64,000 nucleotides of DNA from Pseudomonas citrullilanati (GCF_030580855.1 NZ_JAUQOP010000006.1:124001-188000), one strand, 5' to 3'. Positions 53,879 through 62,619 are shown, counted from the first letter of the stretch. Numbers and translations are program-made. Notes: a model not told the origin generated them from the sequence alone.

Positions 53879-54059
53879 GACGGAAATCATCTCGATAAGG
53901 ACCCGGTCAGAGCCGGAACGCCTCGAATCCTAGGCTTGCATGTAAATTAGGGCCAATGCTGTTAAACACTGCCCTATGCATATTCGGCATAATGCCGGTG
54001 TGACGCCGGCGTTCTGGCGAGCGTGTGACCCGTTTTGGTGCGTGTGTTGGGAGAACGTG

Positions 54060-54977
54060 ATGAATCTTGAAAGCAAATGGCTCGAGGACTTCAGTGCCCT
54101 GGCCGCGACTCGCAGTTTCTCCCAGGCGGCCGAACGGCGCTTCGTGACGCAGCCGGCCTTCAGCCGACGGATTCGCAGCCTCGAAGCGGCCCTGGGGCTG
54201 ACCCTGGTCAATCGTTCGCGCACCCCCATCGAACTGACGGCGGCCGGGCAGTTGTTCCTGGTGACGGCGCGTACGGTGGTCGAGCAACTGGGTGAAGTGC
54301 TGCGCCATCTGCACCACCTCGAAGGTGGCCAGGGCGAAGTCATCCAGGTCGCCGCCGCGCATTCCCTGGCGCTGGGATTCTTCCCACGCTGGATCGCGCA
54401 GTTGCGCAACGAAGGCATGAACATCGCCACGCGCCTGGTGGCGACCAACGTGGGTGACGCCGTCCATGCCCTGCGCGAGGGTGGCTGTGACCTGATGCTG
54501 GCGTTCTATGACCCGGACTCGGCGATGCAGATGGACCCGGAGATATTTCCGTCGCTGCACCTGGGGCAGACCGAGATGCTCCCGGTGTGCGCGGCGGATG
54601 CCGACGGCCAGCCGCTGTTCGACCTCGAAGGCGAGGCCAGCGTGCCGCTGCTGGCCTACAGCGCCGGGGCGTTTCTCGGTCGTTCGGTCAATCAACTGCT
54701 GCGCCAGCGGGCGTTGCGTTTCACCACGGTCTACGAGACCGCCATGGCCGACAGCCTGAAAAGCATGGCCCTGGAGGGCCTCGGCATCGCCTGGGTACCG
54801 CACCTGAGCGTGCGCGCCGAACTGGCCCGAGGCGAACTGGTGATCTGTGGCGGGGCCCAGTGGCACGTACCGCTGGAAATCCGCCTGTACCGCTGCGCCC
54901 TGGTGCGCAAGGCCAACGTGCGGTTGTTGTGGCGCAAGCTCGAAGGCGGCGTGGCGCAGGGCGTAGCCGGATCCTGA
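54060..54977 (+). CDS. LysR-family regulator divergent from aspA
   Basis: A 305-aa protein with a typical LysR N-terminus (MNLESKWLEDFSALAATRSFSQAAERRF, then TQPAFSRRIRSLEAALG) and a substrate-binding domain. The ATG at 54060 has GGGAG upstream; the frame is open 28 codons further without similarity. Its divergent position to aspA (180 bp between the starts) suggests control of aspartate/asparagine catabolism. A partly palindromic TATGCATATTCGGCATA (53975-53991) in the interval could be its site but is unproven. Confidence 0.9.
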   Translation: MNLESKWLEDFSALAATRSFSQAAERRFVTQPAFSRRIRSLEAALGLTLVNRSRTPIELTAAGQLFLVTARTVVEQLGEVLRHLHHLEGGQGEVIQVAAAHSLALGFFPRWIAQLRNEGMNIATRLVATNVGDAVHALREGGCDLMLAFYDPDSAMQMDPEIFPSLHLGQTEMLPVCAADADGQPLFDLEGEASVPLLAYSAGAFLGRSVNQLLRQRALRFTTVYETAMADSLKSMALEGLGIAWVPHLSVRAELARGELVICGGAQWHVPLEIRLYRCALVRKANVRLLWRKLEGGVAQGVAGS

Positions 54978-55030
54978 GCACAACGCAGGTCCCTTGTGGA
55001 ATGCCACGGATATCAGGGGATCACCGAGCC

Positions 55031-55121
55031 CTTGTGGGAGCGAGCTTGCTCGCGATGGCGGCCTGACATCCACAGTGCATTGACTGGCCTACCGCTATCG
55101 CGAGCAAGCTCGCTCCCACAG
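55031..55121. repeat. REPIN (GTGGGAGCGAGCTTGCTCGCGATGG class)
   Basis: TGTGGGAGCGAGCTTGCTCG and CGAGCAAGCTCGCTCCCACA are exact inverted arms with a loop of about 45 bp, between the LysR gene and the purE promoter. Confidence 0.93.
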
Positions 55122-55223
55122 GGACTCGTGTTGTAGTTCTGCTGACCTTGGAGTCAATAAAACCGCCGCTTTGGCCCAAACGACAGATGGTCGGCGGAAG
55201 TGCGTTTAACGCACCGTTTTCGG

Positions 55224-55229
55224 TATACT
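55224..55229 (+). promoter_or_regulatory. purE: Candidate -10 box of purE leader
   Basis: TATACT, five of six bases of the sigma-70 -10 consensus; no good -35 is seen at 16-18 bp. A start near 55236 would put the strong hairpin at 55267 inside a 110-nt leader. Confidence 0.5.
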
Positions 55230-55266
55230 GCCCGGCCTTCGGTCGGTTTGCCCGGCCATCATTCGT

Positions 55267-55309
55267 ACAACAAGCCACGCCGGTTTCCCCGCGTGGCTTG
55301 TTGTTTTTT
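55267..55309 (+). terminator. Strong intrinsic terminator in the purE leader
   Basis: ACAACAAGCCACGC (55267-55280), loop of 10, GCGTGGCTTGTTGT (55291-55304), then T5 more. A 14-bp perfect stem with U tract, ending 39 bp before the purE ATG and downstream of the candidate promoter. Either an attenuator of purEK or the end of a small RNA of about 75 nt. Confidence 0.88.
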
Positions 55310-55347
55310 GACGCGCCCGCGGGCGCCCAGAGAGAAGAGGCACATTG

Positions 55348-55839
55348 ATGAGTGCATTGGTTGGCGTGATCATGGGCTCCAAGTCCGATTGGTCCACCCT
55401 TAGCCACACCGCCGATATGCTGGAAAAGCTCGGCATCCCCTACGAGGTGAAGGTGGTTTCCGCCCACCGTACGCCGGACCTGCTGTTCCAGTACGCCGAA
55501 GAAGCCGAGGCCCGTGGCATCGAGGTGATCATCGCCGGTGCCGGTGGCGCGGCCCACTTGCCGGGGATGTGCGCGGCCAAGACCCACCTGCCGGTGCTGG
55601 GCGTGCCGGTCCAGTCATCGATGCTCTCGGGCGTCGATTCACTGCTGTCGATCGTGCAGATGCCGGCCGGCATCCCGGTGGCGACCCTGGCGATCGGCAA
55701 GGCCGGCGCGATCAACGCGGCCCTGTTGTCGGCGAGCATCCTGGGCGCCAAGCACCCACAGTTTCATACCGTGCTGAAAAAATTCCGTGCTGAGCAGACA
55801 GACAGCGTCCTGGACAACCCGGACCCGCGCATTGCCTGA
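55348..55839 (+). CDS. purE: N5-carboxyaminoimidazole ribonucleotide mutase PurE
   Basis: It converts N5-CAIR to CAIR in purine synthesis. It is 163 aa from the ATG at 55348 (a TTG directly precedes it). Family residues: [22 protein letters not shown] (catalytic His), [32 protein letters not shown] ribosome-binding site. purK follows at 12 bp. Confidence 0.97.
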   Translation: MSALVGVIMGSKSDWSTLSHTADMLEKLGIPYEVKVVSAHRTPDLLFQYAEEAEARGIEVIIAGAGGAAHLPGMCAAKTHLPVLGVPVQSSMLSGVDSLLSIVQMPAGIPVATLAIGKAGAINAALLSASILGAKHPQFHTVLKKFRAEQTDSVLDNPDPRIA

Positions 55840-55851
55840 GGTGGTTGACGA

Positions 55852-56937
55852 ATGAAGATCGGTGTAATCGGTGGCGGCCAGTTGGGTCGCATGTTGGCCC
55901 TGGCGGGGACGCCGCTGGGGATGAACTTCGCTTTCCTGGACCCGGCGCCAGACGCCTGTGCCGCCGCGCTGGGTGAACACCTGCGGGCCGACTACGGCGA
56001 CCAGGACCACCTGCGCCAGCTGGCCGATGAAGTCGATCTGGTGACCTTCGAATTCGAAAGCGTCCCGGCCGAAACGGTCGCCTTCCTGTCCCAGTTCGTC
56101 CCGGTCTACCCCAGCGCCGAAGCCCTGCGGATCGCTCGCGACCGCTGGTTCGAAAAGAACATGTTCAAGGACCTGGGCATTCCCACGCCGGCTTTCGCCG
56201 ACATTCAATCCCAGGCCGACCTCGACGCCGCCGTGGCTGCCATCGGCCTGCCGGCTGTCCTCAAGACCCGGACCCTGGGCTATGACGGCAAGGGCCAGAA
56301 AGTCCTGCGCAGCCCTGAAGACGTGGCCGGTACGTTTGCCGAGCTCGGCAGCGTGGGCTGCCTGCTGGAGGGCTTCGTGCCGTTCACCGGCGAAGTCTCG
56401 CTGATCGCCGTGCGCGCACGCGACGGTGAGATCCGTTTCTACCCGCTGGTGCACAACACCCACAAGGACGGCATCCTCAAGCTGTCCGTCGCCAGCACCG
56501 ATCATCCGCTGCAGGCCCTGGCCGAGGACTATTCCAGCCGGGTGCTCAAGCAGCTCGACTATGTCGGCGTGATGGCCTTCGAGTTCTTCGAAGTGGACGG
56601 TGGCCTCAAGGCCAACGAAATCGCGCCGCGTGTGCACAACTCCGGGCACTGGACCACCGAGGGCGCCGAATGCAGCCAGTTCGAAAACCACCTGCGGGCG
56701 GTGGCCGGGCTGCCACTGGGATCGACCGCCAAGGTCGGTGAGAGCGCGATGCTGAACTTCATCGGCAAGGTACCGGACACCGAGAAGGTCCTGGCGATCG
56801 CCGACTGCCACCTGCATCACTATGGCAAGGCGTTCAAGGCCGGGCGCAAGGTCGGCCACGCCAACCTGCGTTGTGCCGACCGGGCCACCCTGGCCCAGCA
56901 GATCATCAAGGTCGAGGCGCTGATCGCCGAGCAATAA
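55852..56937 (+). CDS. purK: N5-CAIR synthetase PurK
   Basis: The ATP-grasp enzyme that carboxylates AIR with bicarbonate to give N5-CAIR for PurE. It is 361 aa with N-terminal GVIGGGQLGRMLALAG, ATP-grasp core (VLKTRTLGYDGKGQ, LLEGFVPFTGEVSLIAVR), and NEIAPRVHNSGHWT carrying Mg-binding Glu/Asn. Operon with purE. Confidence 0.97.
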   Translation: MKIGVIGGGQLGRMLALAGTPLGMNFAFLDPAPDACAAALGEHLRADYGDQDHLRQLADEVDLVTFEFESVPAETVAFLSQFVPVYPSAEALRIARDRWFEKNMFKDLGIPTPAFADIQSQADLDAAVAAIGLPAVLKTRTLGYDGKGQKVLRSPEDVAGTFAELGSVGCLLEGFVPFTGEVSLIAVRARDGEIRFYPLVHNTHKDGILKLSVASTDHPLQALAEDYSSRVLKQLDYVGVMAFEFFEVDGGLKANEIAPRVHNSGHWTTEGAECSQFENHLRAVAGLPLGSTAKVGESAMLNFIGKVPDTEKVLAIADCHLHHYGKAFKAGRKVGHANLRCADRATLAQQIIKVEALIAEQ

Positions 56938-56952
56938 TCTGAAACATCGGTG

Positions 56953-56979
56953 GAACCATTCGTCGGCCGGATTCTCTCA
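56953..56979 (+). promoter_or_regulatory. AlgU-like promoter before the GlsB/YeaQ gene
   Basis: GAACCA at 56953-56958, 16-bp spacer, TCTCA at 56975-56979; compare GAACTT-N16/17-TCTGA. Two mismatches in -35, one in -10. The downstream gene family is stress-induced, which fits. Confidence 0.5.
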
Positions 56980-56988
56980 TGGCAAGGT

Positions 56989-57012
56989 GCCAAAGTCTGA
57001 CTAGGCTTTGGC
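56989..57012 (+). other. Stem-loop in the 5' region of the GlsB/YeaQ gene
   Basis: GCCAAAG (56989-56995) and CTTTGGC (57006-57012) with a 10-base loop, 28 bp before the ATG; could be an operator or an mRNA hairpin. Confidence 0.5.
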
Positions 57013-57040
57013 ATGACGCTCAATCAAAAGGGGAATTGCC

Positions 57041-57286
57041 ATGGGAATCATCGGAACCATCTTTATCGGCTTGATCGTCGGCCTGCTGGCGCGCTTCCTG
57101 AAACCGGGCGATGACAGCATGGGCTGGATCATGACCATCCTGCTCGGTATCGGCGGTTCGTTGGCAGCCACTTATGGCGGCCAGGCCTTGGGCATCTATC
57201 AGGCTGGCGAAGGCGCAGGCTTCCTCGGTGCCCTGGTGGGCGCGATCGTGCTGCTGGTGATCTACGGCCTGATCAAAAGAAACTGA
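57041..57286 (+). CDS. GlsB/YeaQ/YmgE-family stress membrane protein
   Basis: An 81-aa protein with three hydrophobic helices (GTIFIGLIVGLLARF, WIMTILLGIGGSLAATYGG, FLGALVGAIVLLVIYGLI) and the family motif LKPGDD between the first two. Formerly called transglycosylase-associated protein; actual function unknown, often under general or envelope stress control. Strong ribosome-binding site AAGGGGAA. Single gene. Confidence 0.9.
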   Translation: MGIIGTIFIGLIVGLLARFLKPGDDSMGWIMTILLGIGGSLAATYGGQALGIYQAGEGAGFLGALVGAIVLLVIYGLIKRN

Positions 57287-57300
57287 TCCAAATGCGACAA

Positions 57301-57331
57301 AGCCCCCTGCTCGCGGCGCGCGCAGGGGGCT
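57301..57331. other. Stem-loop after the GlsB/YeaQ gene
   Basis: AGCCCCCTGC and GCAGGGGGCT, a perfect 10-bp stem with 11-base loop, 15 bp after the stop. No T tract, so only a possible transcript end. Confidence 0.6.
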
Positions 57332-57375
57332 AGAATGCCCGGCGTTTCACTCTTCCCTCATTGCCGAGCCCTTCC

Positions 57376-57912
57376 ATGCGCCGTCTAGTGTTGACCCTTC
57401 TTTTGCTGGGCAGTGGCCTGGCCCATGCTGCCGAGCTGCCAGAAACCGACTGGCTCGAATTGATGCCCAAGTCGGACCAGAAAGCCCTCGAAGCCATGCC
57501 CGACATCGACCACAACTCGCCCGAAGCCGACGGCACCTTCACCAACAAAGGTGGCCTGAAGCAGAGCAAGGGGTTGCCGGCGGTGATGTATTCGACCAAG
57601 ACCGTGGCGTCGATGAACGACAAGCGCATTCGCATCGGCGGGTACCCGGTGCCGTTGGAAACCGACGCCAAGGGCCACAGCACATTGTTCTTCCTGGTGC
57701 CTTACCCGGGCGCCTGCATCCACGTCCCGCCACCGCCACCCAATCAACTGGTGCTGGTGCGCTACCCCAAGGGCCTGAAGCTGGACGATATCTACACGCC
57801 GCTGTGGGTGACCGGCACGCTGAAGATTGAAAAGGTCGACAACGACCTGGCCAGCGCTGCCTATGCCTTGGAGGCGGAAAAGGTGCGGGTGGTGAAGGAA
57901 GCGGATCTGTAA
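57376..57912 (+). CDS. DUF3299 secreted protein
   Basis: A 178-aa protein with signal peptide (MRRLVLTLLLLGSGLAHAA, cleavage near residue 18). The mature part has DWLELMPKSD, IRIGGYPVPLE and FFLVPYPGACIHVPPPPPNQ, the conserved DUF3299 core, where a Cys-His pair and a proline run stand out. It is periplasmic, of unknown role; members are sometimes linked to metal or lipoprotein handling. The ATG at 57376 is preferred over a TTG five codons upstream because it starts the signal peptide. Confidence 0.85.
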   Translation: MRRLVLTLLLLGSGLAHAAELPETDWLELMPKSDQKALEAMPDIDHNSPEADGTFTNKGGLKQSKGLPAVMYSTKTVASMNDKRIRIGGYPVPLETDAKGHSTLFFLVPYPGACIHVPPPPPNQLVLVRYPKGLKLDDIYTPLWVTGTLKIEKVDNDLASAAYALEAEKVRVVKEADL

Positions 57913-57940
57913 AGAGCCGCAGATCTGGCACCGATCTAAA

Positions 57941-57969
57941 TGTGGGAGCGGGCTTGCTCGCTCCCACAG
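57941..57969. repeat. Collapsed REP palindrome
   Basis: TGTGGGAGCG, GGCTTGCT, CGCTCCCACA: a single hairpin lacking the usual internal loop, apparently a REPIN that lost its centre. It lies between convergent genes and may serve as a 3' end for both. Confidence 0.85.
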
Positions 57970-57986
57970 GGAGGTTGTGATTTGGC

Positions 57987-58886
57987 TTAGAGCGGCTTGC
58001 CGCAGATGCTCACGCCCAGGGTATGGCTGGCGTCAGGCAGCAACGTCACCCGGTCATCCATCACGTTCGCCGTCTCGATGCACAGCATGCGCTGCCAGCC
58101 ATCGTCGGCCATGTCGCTGAAGGCCTTGGCGCGTTCGATCCAGGGGTTCCAGATCACTGCCGTGCGCGAGCCTCGGCTGGTCAGCTCGATCCGGCGTTGC
58201 CATTGCGCGTCGACGATGCTCAGTGTTGCCGGCGTATCGAGATAGATGCGGTCGGTTTCGCCGGCAAAGTGCAGGTCGCCGGCCTGGGTGGTGGTCTTCC
58301 AGTCATCCAGGGTCTCGATATAGCTCAGGCCATCGACGCCTTCGACGTGGACGTGGCGCACGTCGCTCACGGCGAAGTAGCTGTGCAGTGCCTGGCTGAG
58401 GCTGACGGTTTCGCTGCCGCGGTTGTGGCTGGTCAGGCTGATGTGCAACTGTTCGTCCATCACGATGGTCAGCGTCAGGTCTACCTGATGAGGCCAACCT
58501 GGCAGGCCGTTCTCGGGGTAGGGCAGCTCGAACTCCACCTTGAGGCTGTCGCCCTCGGCTTCGATGCCCTTCAATGCCCAATCCATGGCGCGCACCAGGC
58601 CGTGGGCCGTGGCGGGTTCATTGCTCACGCGCATGGCCTGCACGCTGTCAGGGTTGCGCGTCAGGTTGCCGAACCACGGCCAGCACACCGGTACGCCGGC
58701 GCGGATGCTCTTGCCGGTCTTGAACGTCGCTTGGTCGTTGAGCCAGATCAGCGGCGGCTGGCCGTCCACTTGATAGCTGAGGATATGCGCGCCTTGCTGG
58801 GCCACCAGCAATTCGGCCTGGCCGTGGCGAATACGCCAGGCGTTCAGTTCATCCAGTTTGACGGCTTCGACGTTGGGCGTGGACAT
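57987..58886 (-). CDS. D-hexose-6-phosphate mutarotase (YeaD-like, aldose-1-epimerase fold)
   Basis: It interconverts the anomers of glucose-6-phosphate and related sugars. The 299-aa protein starts MSTPNVEAVKLDELNAW at 58886. Galactose-mutarotase fold features include AHILSYQVDGQPPLIWLN, SIRAGVPVCWPWFG, ATAHGLVRAMDW (catalytic His) and ALHSYFAVSDVRHVHVEG (second His), and a late Glu (MLCIETANV). Followed convergently by a REP and the DUF3299 gene. Confidence 0.9.
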   Translation of the reverse strand: MSTPNVEAVKLDELNAWRIRHGQAELLVAQQGAHILSYQVDGQPPLIWLNDQATFKTGKSIRAGVPVCWPWFGNLTRNPDSVQAMRVSNEPATAHGLVRAMDWALKGIEAEGDSLKVEFELPYPENGLPGWPHQVDLTLTIVMDEQLHISLTSHNRGSETVSLSQALHSYFAVSDVRHVHVEGVDGLSYIETLDDWKTTTQAGDLHFAGETDRIYLDTPATLSIVDAQWQRRIELTSRGSRTAVIWNPWIERAKAFSDMADDGWQRMLCIETANVMDDRVTLLPDASHTLGVSICGKPL

Positions 58887-58942
58887 GGTGCAATCTCGCT
58901 CTGGAACAGGGGCTTCGATGGACCGCAAAACCGCCTTCGCGT

Positions 58943-59347
58943 TTAACGGGCGCGTGGCGGTACCGAGCGGGTGCGACCGCTGCCGTCGATGGCGACGAAG
59001 ACAAAGACCGCCTCGGTCACTTTACGCCACTCGCTGGACAGGGGGTCGTCGCTCCAGACTTCGACCATCATCTGGATCGAACTGCGGCCGATCTCCAGCG
59101 CCTGGGTGTAGAACGACAGCTGTGCACCCACCGCCACCGGCACCAGGAACGCCATGCGATCGATGGCCACGGTCGCCACACGGCCACCGGCGACCTTGCT
59201 GGCCATGGCGGTGCCAGCCAAGTCCATCTGGGACACCAGCCAGCCGCCGAAAATATCGCCAAAGCCGTTGGTCTCGCGCGGGAGCGCGGTGATTTGCAAG
59301 GCCAGGTCGCCTTGCGGGATTGGATCTTCTTGTTCGAGCTCTATCAT
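58943..59347 (-). CDS. Acyl-CoA thioesterase (YciA-like hotdog)
   Basis: A 134-aa single hotdog-fold protein. TNGFGDIFGGWLVSQMDLAGTAMA contains the catalytic Asn/Asp pattern of YciA-type thioesterases, and RVATVAIDRMAFLVPVAVGAQLSFYT continues the sheet. It hydrolyses acyl-CoAs in the cytoplasm, probably with broad chain length. It is 56 bp upstream of the mutarotase gene on the same strand. Confidence 0.9.
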   Translation of the reverse strand: MIELEQEDPIPQGDLALQITALPRETNGFGDIFGGWLVSQMDLAGTAMASKVAGGRVATVAIDRMAFLVPVAVGAQLSFYTQALEIGRSSIQMMVEVWSDDPLSSEWRKVTEAVFVFVAIDGSGRTRSVPPRAR

Positions 59348-59726
59348 GCCGGGGGTGCCTCTGACCCGTAACTCTGTCTGGTGCTTCAGGTGAATAGCCG
59401 TCCTTGTAAAAAACGATTCAGCCCGAAGAGCCTACGTTCATCACGTTTTTCGTAAAGGCGTGCCAAAGGGAAACTCTGCGAAACCGGCTGGTCCAGTCTG
59501 GTCCTACGCCACCAACGACGTTTTCGCACAGCAACCCCTTACAGAGTGTTGCAGCTTGCGAGTATATCGGTCGATAGGCGTCGAGACGACCACTCGGTTC
59601 TGTTTTCGACTGTCAATTACGCGCCTCTATGTGCTTTTTCGAACAATTTGCTATGGTGCCGAACCTGCCCAGGCCCCAACCCTCATCGTCCGGGCGGCAG
59701 AATCGACTATAAGAGAAGCCCTTGCC
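59348..59726. other. 380-bp upstream region of the MFS gene
   Basis: Non-coding, divergent between the thioesterase and MFS genes. An open frame continues upstream of the MFS start but lacks family similarity. I see no clear operator, terminator or repeat. Confidence 0.45.
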
Positions 59727-61025
59727 ATGACCACTGCGCCTTCGAGCACGGCGACGCCCGCACATCCCGCACGTCCACTGACCCGCAACGACTACAAGAC
59801 CCTGTCGCTATCGGCCCTGGGCGGTGCGCTGGAGTTCTACGATTTCATCATTTTCGTGTTCTTCGCCACCGTGGTCGGCAAATTATTCTTCCCGGCCGAA
59901 ATGCCCGAGTGGCTGCGCTTGATGCAGACCTTCGGCATTTTTGCCGCCGGCTACCTGGCCCGGCCGCTGGGCGGGATCATCATGGCTCACTTCGGCGACC
60001 TGCTGGGACGCAAGAAAATGTTCACCCTGAGCATTTTCATGATGGCCGTGCCGACGCTGATCATGGGCCTGCTGCCCACCTACGCGCAGATCGGCATGTG
60101 GGCGCCGATCCTGCTGCTATTGATGCGGGTGATCCAGGGCGCGGCCATTGGCGGCGAAGTACCGGGCGCCTGGGTATTCGTCTCCGAACACGTACCGGCG
60201 CGCCATATCGGCTATGCCTGCGGCACCCTGACGTCCGGCCTGACGGCGGGAATCCTGTTGGGTTCGCTGGTCGCCACCGCGATCAACAGCCTCTATACGC
60301 CCGTGGAAGTGGCGGATTACGCCTGGCGGATTCCATTCCTGCTGGGAGGCGTGTTCGGGTTGTTCTCGGTGTACTTGCGCCGTTGGCTGCACGAAACCCC
60401 GGTGTTCGCCGAACTGCAGTTGCGCAAGGCCCTGGCCGAGGAAGTGCCGCTGCGCGCGGTGCTGCGCGACCATCGTGGCGCCGTTGCCGTGTCGATGCTG
60501 CTGACCTGGCTGCTGTCCGCCGCCATCGTCGTGCTGATCCTGATGACGCCGACTGTGTTGCAGACGGTCTACCACTTCGCGCCGACCACCGCGTTGCAGG
60601 CCAACAGCGTGGCGATCGTGATGCTGAGTATTGGCTGCATCCTCGCCGGCGCCCTGGCGGATCGCTTCGGCGCAGGCCGTGTCTTCGTGTTTGGCTGCGC
60701 CGCACTGCTGGCCAGCGCCTGGACCTTCTACCACAGCCTGGCCGACCATCCTGACTGGCTGTTCCCGATGTATGCCCTCACCGGGCTGCTGGTGGGCACC
60801 ATCGGCGCGGTTCCCTACGTCATGGTCAAGGCTTTCCCGCCGGTGGTGCGCTTCAGCGGCCTGTCGTTTTCCTACAACGTTGCCTACGCCATTTTCGGTG
60901 GCCTGACACCGATGGTCGTCAGCCTGTTGCTCAAGGAAAACCCCATGGGGCCGGCTTATTACGTGGCGGTGTTATGTGGGATGGGGATCGTGGTGGGCGG
61001 CTACCTCTGGAAGAAAGGACGCTAG
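59727..61025 (+). CDS. MFS metabolite:H+ symporter
   Basis: A 432-aa inner-membrane transporter with 12 predicted helices. The MHS-subfamily signatures are ALEFYDFIIFVFFATVVGKLF in helix 1, GGIIMAHFGDLLGRKKMF (MFS loop 2-3 motif) and MRVIQGAAIGGEVPGAWVFV in helix 4. Relatives carry dicarboxylates, shikimate, proline or betaine; the substrate is not predictable. The ATG at 59727 follows AAGAGAAG. Its last 54 bp overlap the convergent aminopeptidase gene. Confidence 0.9.
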   Translation: MTTAPSSTATPAHPARPLTRNDYKTLSLSALGGALEFYDFIIFVFFATVVGKLFFPAEMPEWLRLMQTFGIFAAGYLARPLGGIIMAHFGDLLGRKKMFTLSIFMMAVPTLIMGLLPTYAQIGMWAPILLLLMRVIQGAAIGGEVPGAWVFVSEHVPARHIGYACGTLTSGLTAGILLGSLVATAINSLYTPVEVADYAWRIPFLLGGVFGLFSVYLRRWLHETPVFAELQLRKALAEEVPLRAVLRDHRGAVAVSMLLTWLLSAAIVVLILMTPTVLQTVYHFAPTTALQANSVAIVMLSIGCILAGALADRFGAGRVFVFGCAALLASAWTFYHSLADHPDWLFPMYALTGLLVGTIGAVPYVMVKAFPPVVRFSGLSFSYNVAYAIFGGLTPMVVSLLLKENPMGPAYYVAVLCGMGIVVGGYLWKKGR

Positions 61026-62105
61026 TGGCCTGTGGGCCTCTAGCGCTTTCAACGCTGTCTTGCGCGCTTCGATGGGTAGCCTGCCGAGCTTTTCCACCGC
61101 CGCATAGAACGCCACCCAGTCCCCGCCTTGCTGCCGGTACAGCGCCGCGAAGGCCGGCACCCATTGGTCGTACAGGCCGAATGGCAACAAGCGCGCATTG
61201 TTCAAGGGCGCATAGACCCAGGCATCGTAGCGTTTGTCGCCGGCCCACTGGCTGTCGCGCAACTGTTCGTAGTCGGTGCGCAGGCGTTCGAATGCCTGTG
61301 CCTTGCGCTGGCGCATCTGCTCGGCCGGCAGGGGCTGGGCATAGAGGGTTTCCAGGCGTTGTCGGGTGTGGAGGACCAGTTGGATGAATTGGTCGCGTTG
61401 TAGCATCCGCTTGCCATCGTCCGGTGCCAATCCACGGCTGGCACGCCATTGCCGGGTGCCTTCCTGTTCGACGAAGGTGGCGAAGGACTCGTTGAATTCC
61501 GTGTCGTCCTTTACGTAGAACCGCTGGTGCGCCAGCTCGTGGAAAATCAGCGTCGCCAGACGCTCGTCGCCCCAGTGCATCATCGAACTCAGGATCGGGT
61601 CGTCGAACCAGCCCAGGGTCGAATAGGCCTCCACCCCGCCAATCGAGACATCCATGCCTTGCAAGCGCTGCAAGGCCGCCTCGCCACGGGCGGCGCCCTG
61701 GGTGTAGTAGCCGCGATAGGCCACGCAGCCGGCGATGGGGAAGCAATGATTCTGTGGCGCCAGGGAAAATTCCGGCGTGGCGAAGACATTCCAGACGACG
61801 AATGGCCGGCCAATGTCCGCGTACAGGCGATAGCTCTGGTTGTCCGGCAGGTGCAGGTGTGCGCTGGCGAACGTGCGAGCCTCGCGGGCCTTGGCCAGGT
61901 GCGCGCGCAATGGTGGGTCGCGGGTGGGGTCGGCGATCACCTTGTCGATCGGCTCACGGGCTTGCAGCAAGCGCAGTTGTCCGCCGACGAGCTGGCCGTA
62001 GTAGCTGACGCTGGAGCAACCGTTGAGTAACAAAAGCAGGAGGCCTGGAAACAAAATCCGGAAAACACGGTCGAGTAACCGATGGCTTGAACGCGGCCTG
62101 ATCAA
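60972..62105 (-). CDS. Predicted aminopeptidase lipoprotein
   Basis: A 377-aa protein with lipoprotein signal (LLLLLLNGCSS, lipidated Cys near residue 29) and a zinc-peptidase motif HELAHQRFYVKDDTEFNES, where HExxH and the later Glu (FNESFA) form the metal site. This is the PF10023-type predicted aminopeptidase family. It appears to start with TTG at 62105, preceded by AAGGTGA at good spacing; no ATG or GTG in frame would keep the signal peptide. Outer-membrane or periplasmic anchoring is expected. Its 3' end overlaps the MFS gene. Confidence 0.87.
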   Translation of the reverse strand: MIRPRSSHRLLDRVFRILFPGLLLLLLNGCSSVSYYGQLVGGQLRLLQAREPIDKVIADPTRDPPLRAHLAKAREARTFASAHLHLPDNQSYRLYADIGRPFVVWNVFATPEFSLAPQNHCFPIAGCVAYRGYYTQGAARGEAALQRLQGMDVSIGGVEAYSTLGWFDDPILSSMMHWGDERLATLIFHELAHQRFYVKDDTEFNESFATFVEQEGTRQWRASRGLAPDDGKRMLQRDQFIQLVLHTRQRLETLYAQPLPAEQMRQRKAQAFERLRTDYEQLRDSQWAGDKRYDAWVYAPLNNARLLPFGLYDQWVPAFAALYRQQGGDWVAFYAAVEKLGRLPIEARKTALKALEAHRPLASFLPEVAAHHDPHPT

Positions 62106-62164
62106 TTGGAATCACCTTGGGAAAGTCTGCCCGCAAGACTATCTCGCTTGCCTGGAGCTTCGCT

Positions 62165-62578
62165 ATGCGCGTGTTGATGCTGACGAGTGGCCTGTTGCTG
62201 CTGACCGGTTGTGCCGGGCTGCCGGACCCCGATCCCTCCCAGGCGTGGGTCGACCTGGGAAGCCGTCAGGACACCGCGTTGCAAGCCTTGGAGGTCGACG
62301 ACAAGACGTCCCTCGACAAGCGCTATTTCGAAGTGCAGCCCGGCAGCCATGAGCTGACGGTGCGTTATCAATTCGCCGTCGAGCCCGGCAACATCGGCCC
62401 GGATGCCGAGCCGCTGTGGCGTGATTGCCGGTTGAACGTCAAGTTCAAGGACTTCAACGCCGGCCAGCGCTACCAATTGCAGGCCGGTAGCATCGGGTTC
62501 CGGCCGTGGGCCAAGCTCTACGATCAACAGCGCAAGGTGGTGGGGCAAGGTACGCCAGCAGGCTGCCAGCAAAGCTGA
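62165..62578 (+). CDS. Small lipoprotein, first of two tandem paralogues
   Basis: A 137-aa protein starting MRVLMLTSGLLLLTGCAG at 62165 (GGAG upstream). The lipobox is LTGC (Cys16). The mature part: DPDPSQAWVDLGS, KRYFEVQPGSHELTVRYQF, CRLNVKFKDFNAGQRYQLQAG, a beta-rich domain with two Cys. It shares order and wording with the next gene (AWVD, RYFxVxPGSHEL, FxAGQRY). I do not recognise a named family or function. Divergent from the aminopeptidase gene. Confidence 0.8.
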   Translation: MRVLMLTSGLLLLTGCAGLPDPDPSQAWVDLGSRQDTALQALEVDDKTSLDKRYFEVQPGSHELTVRYQFAVEPGNIGPDAEPLWRDCRLNVKFKDFNAGQRYQLQAGSIGFRPWAKLYDQQRKVVGQGTPAGCQQS

Positions 62579-62619
62579 TCGGCGCTATGCTCAGGGCCTG
62601 ATTTTCCAGGACGCTGAAC

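Noticed and set aside
53975..53991. LysR operator between aspA and its divergent regulator
   Set aside because: TATGCATATTCGGCATA is only partly palindromic and T-N11-A motifs are common by chance; mentioned with the LysR gene but not listed as a site.
53879..54059. Sigma-54 promoter for aspA (expected from other P. fluorescens work)
   Set aside because: No GG-N10-GC element with acceptable flanks was found on the minus strand in this interval.
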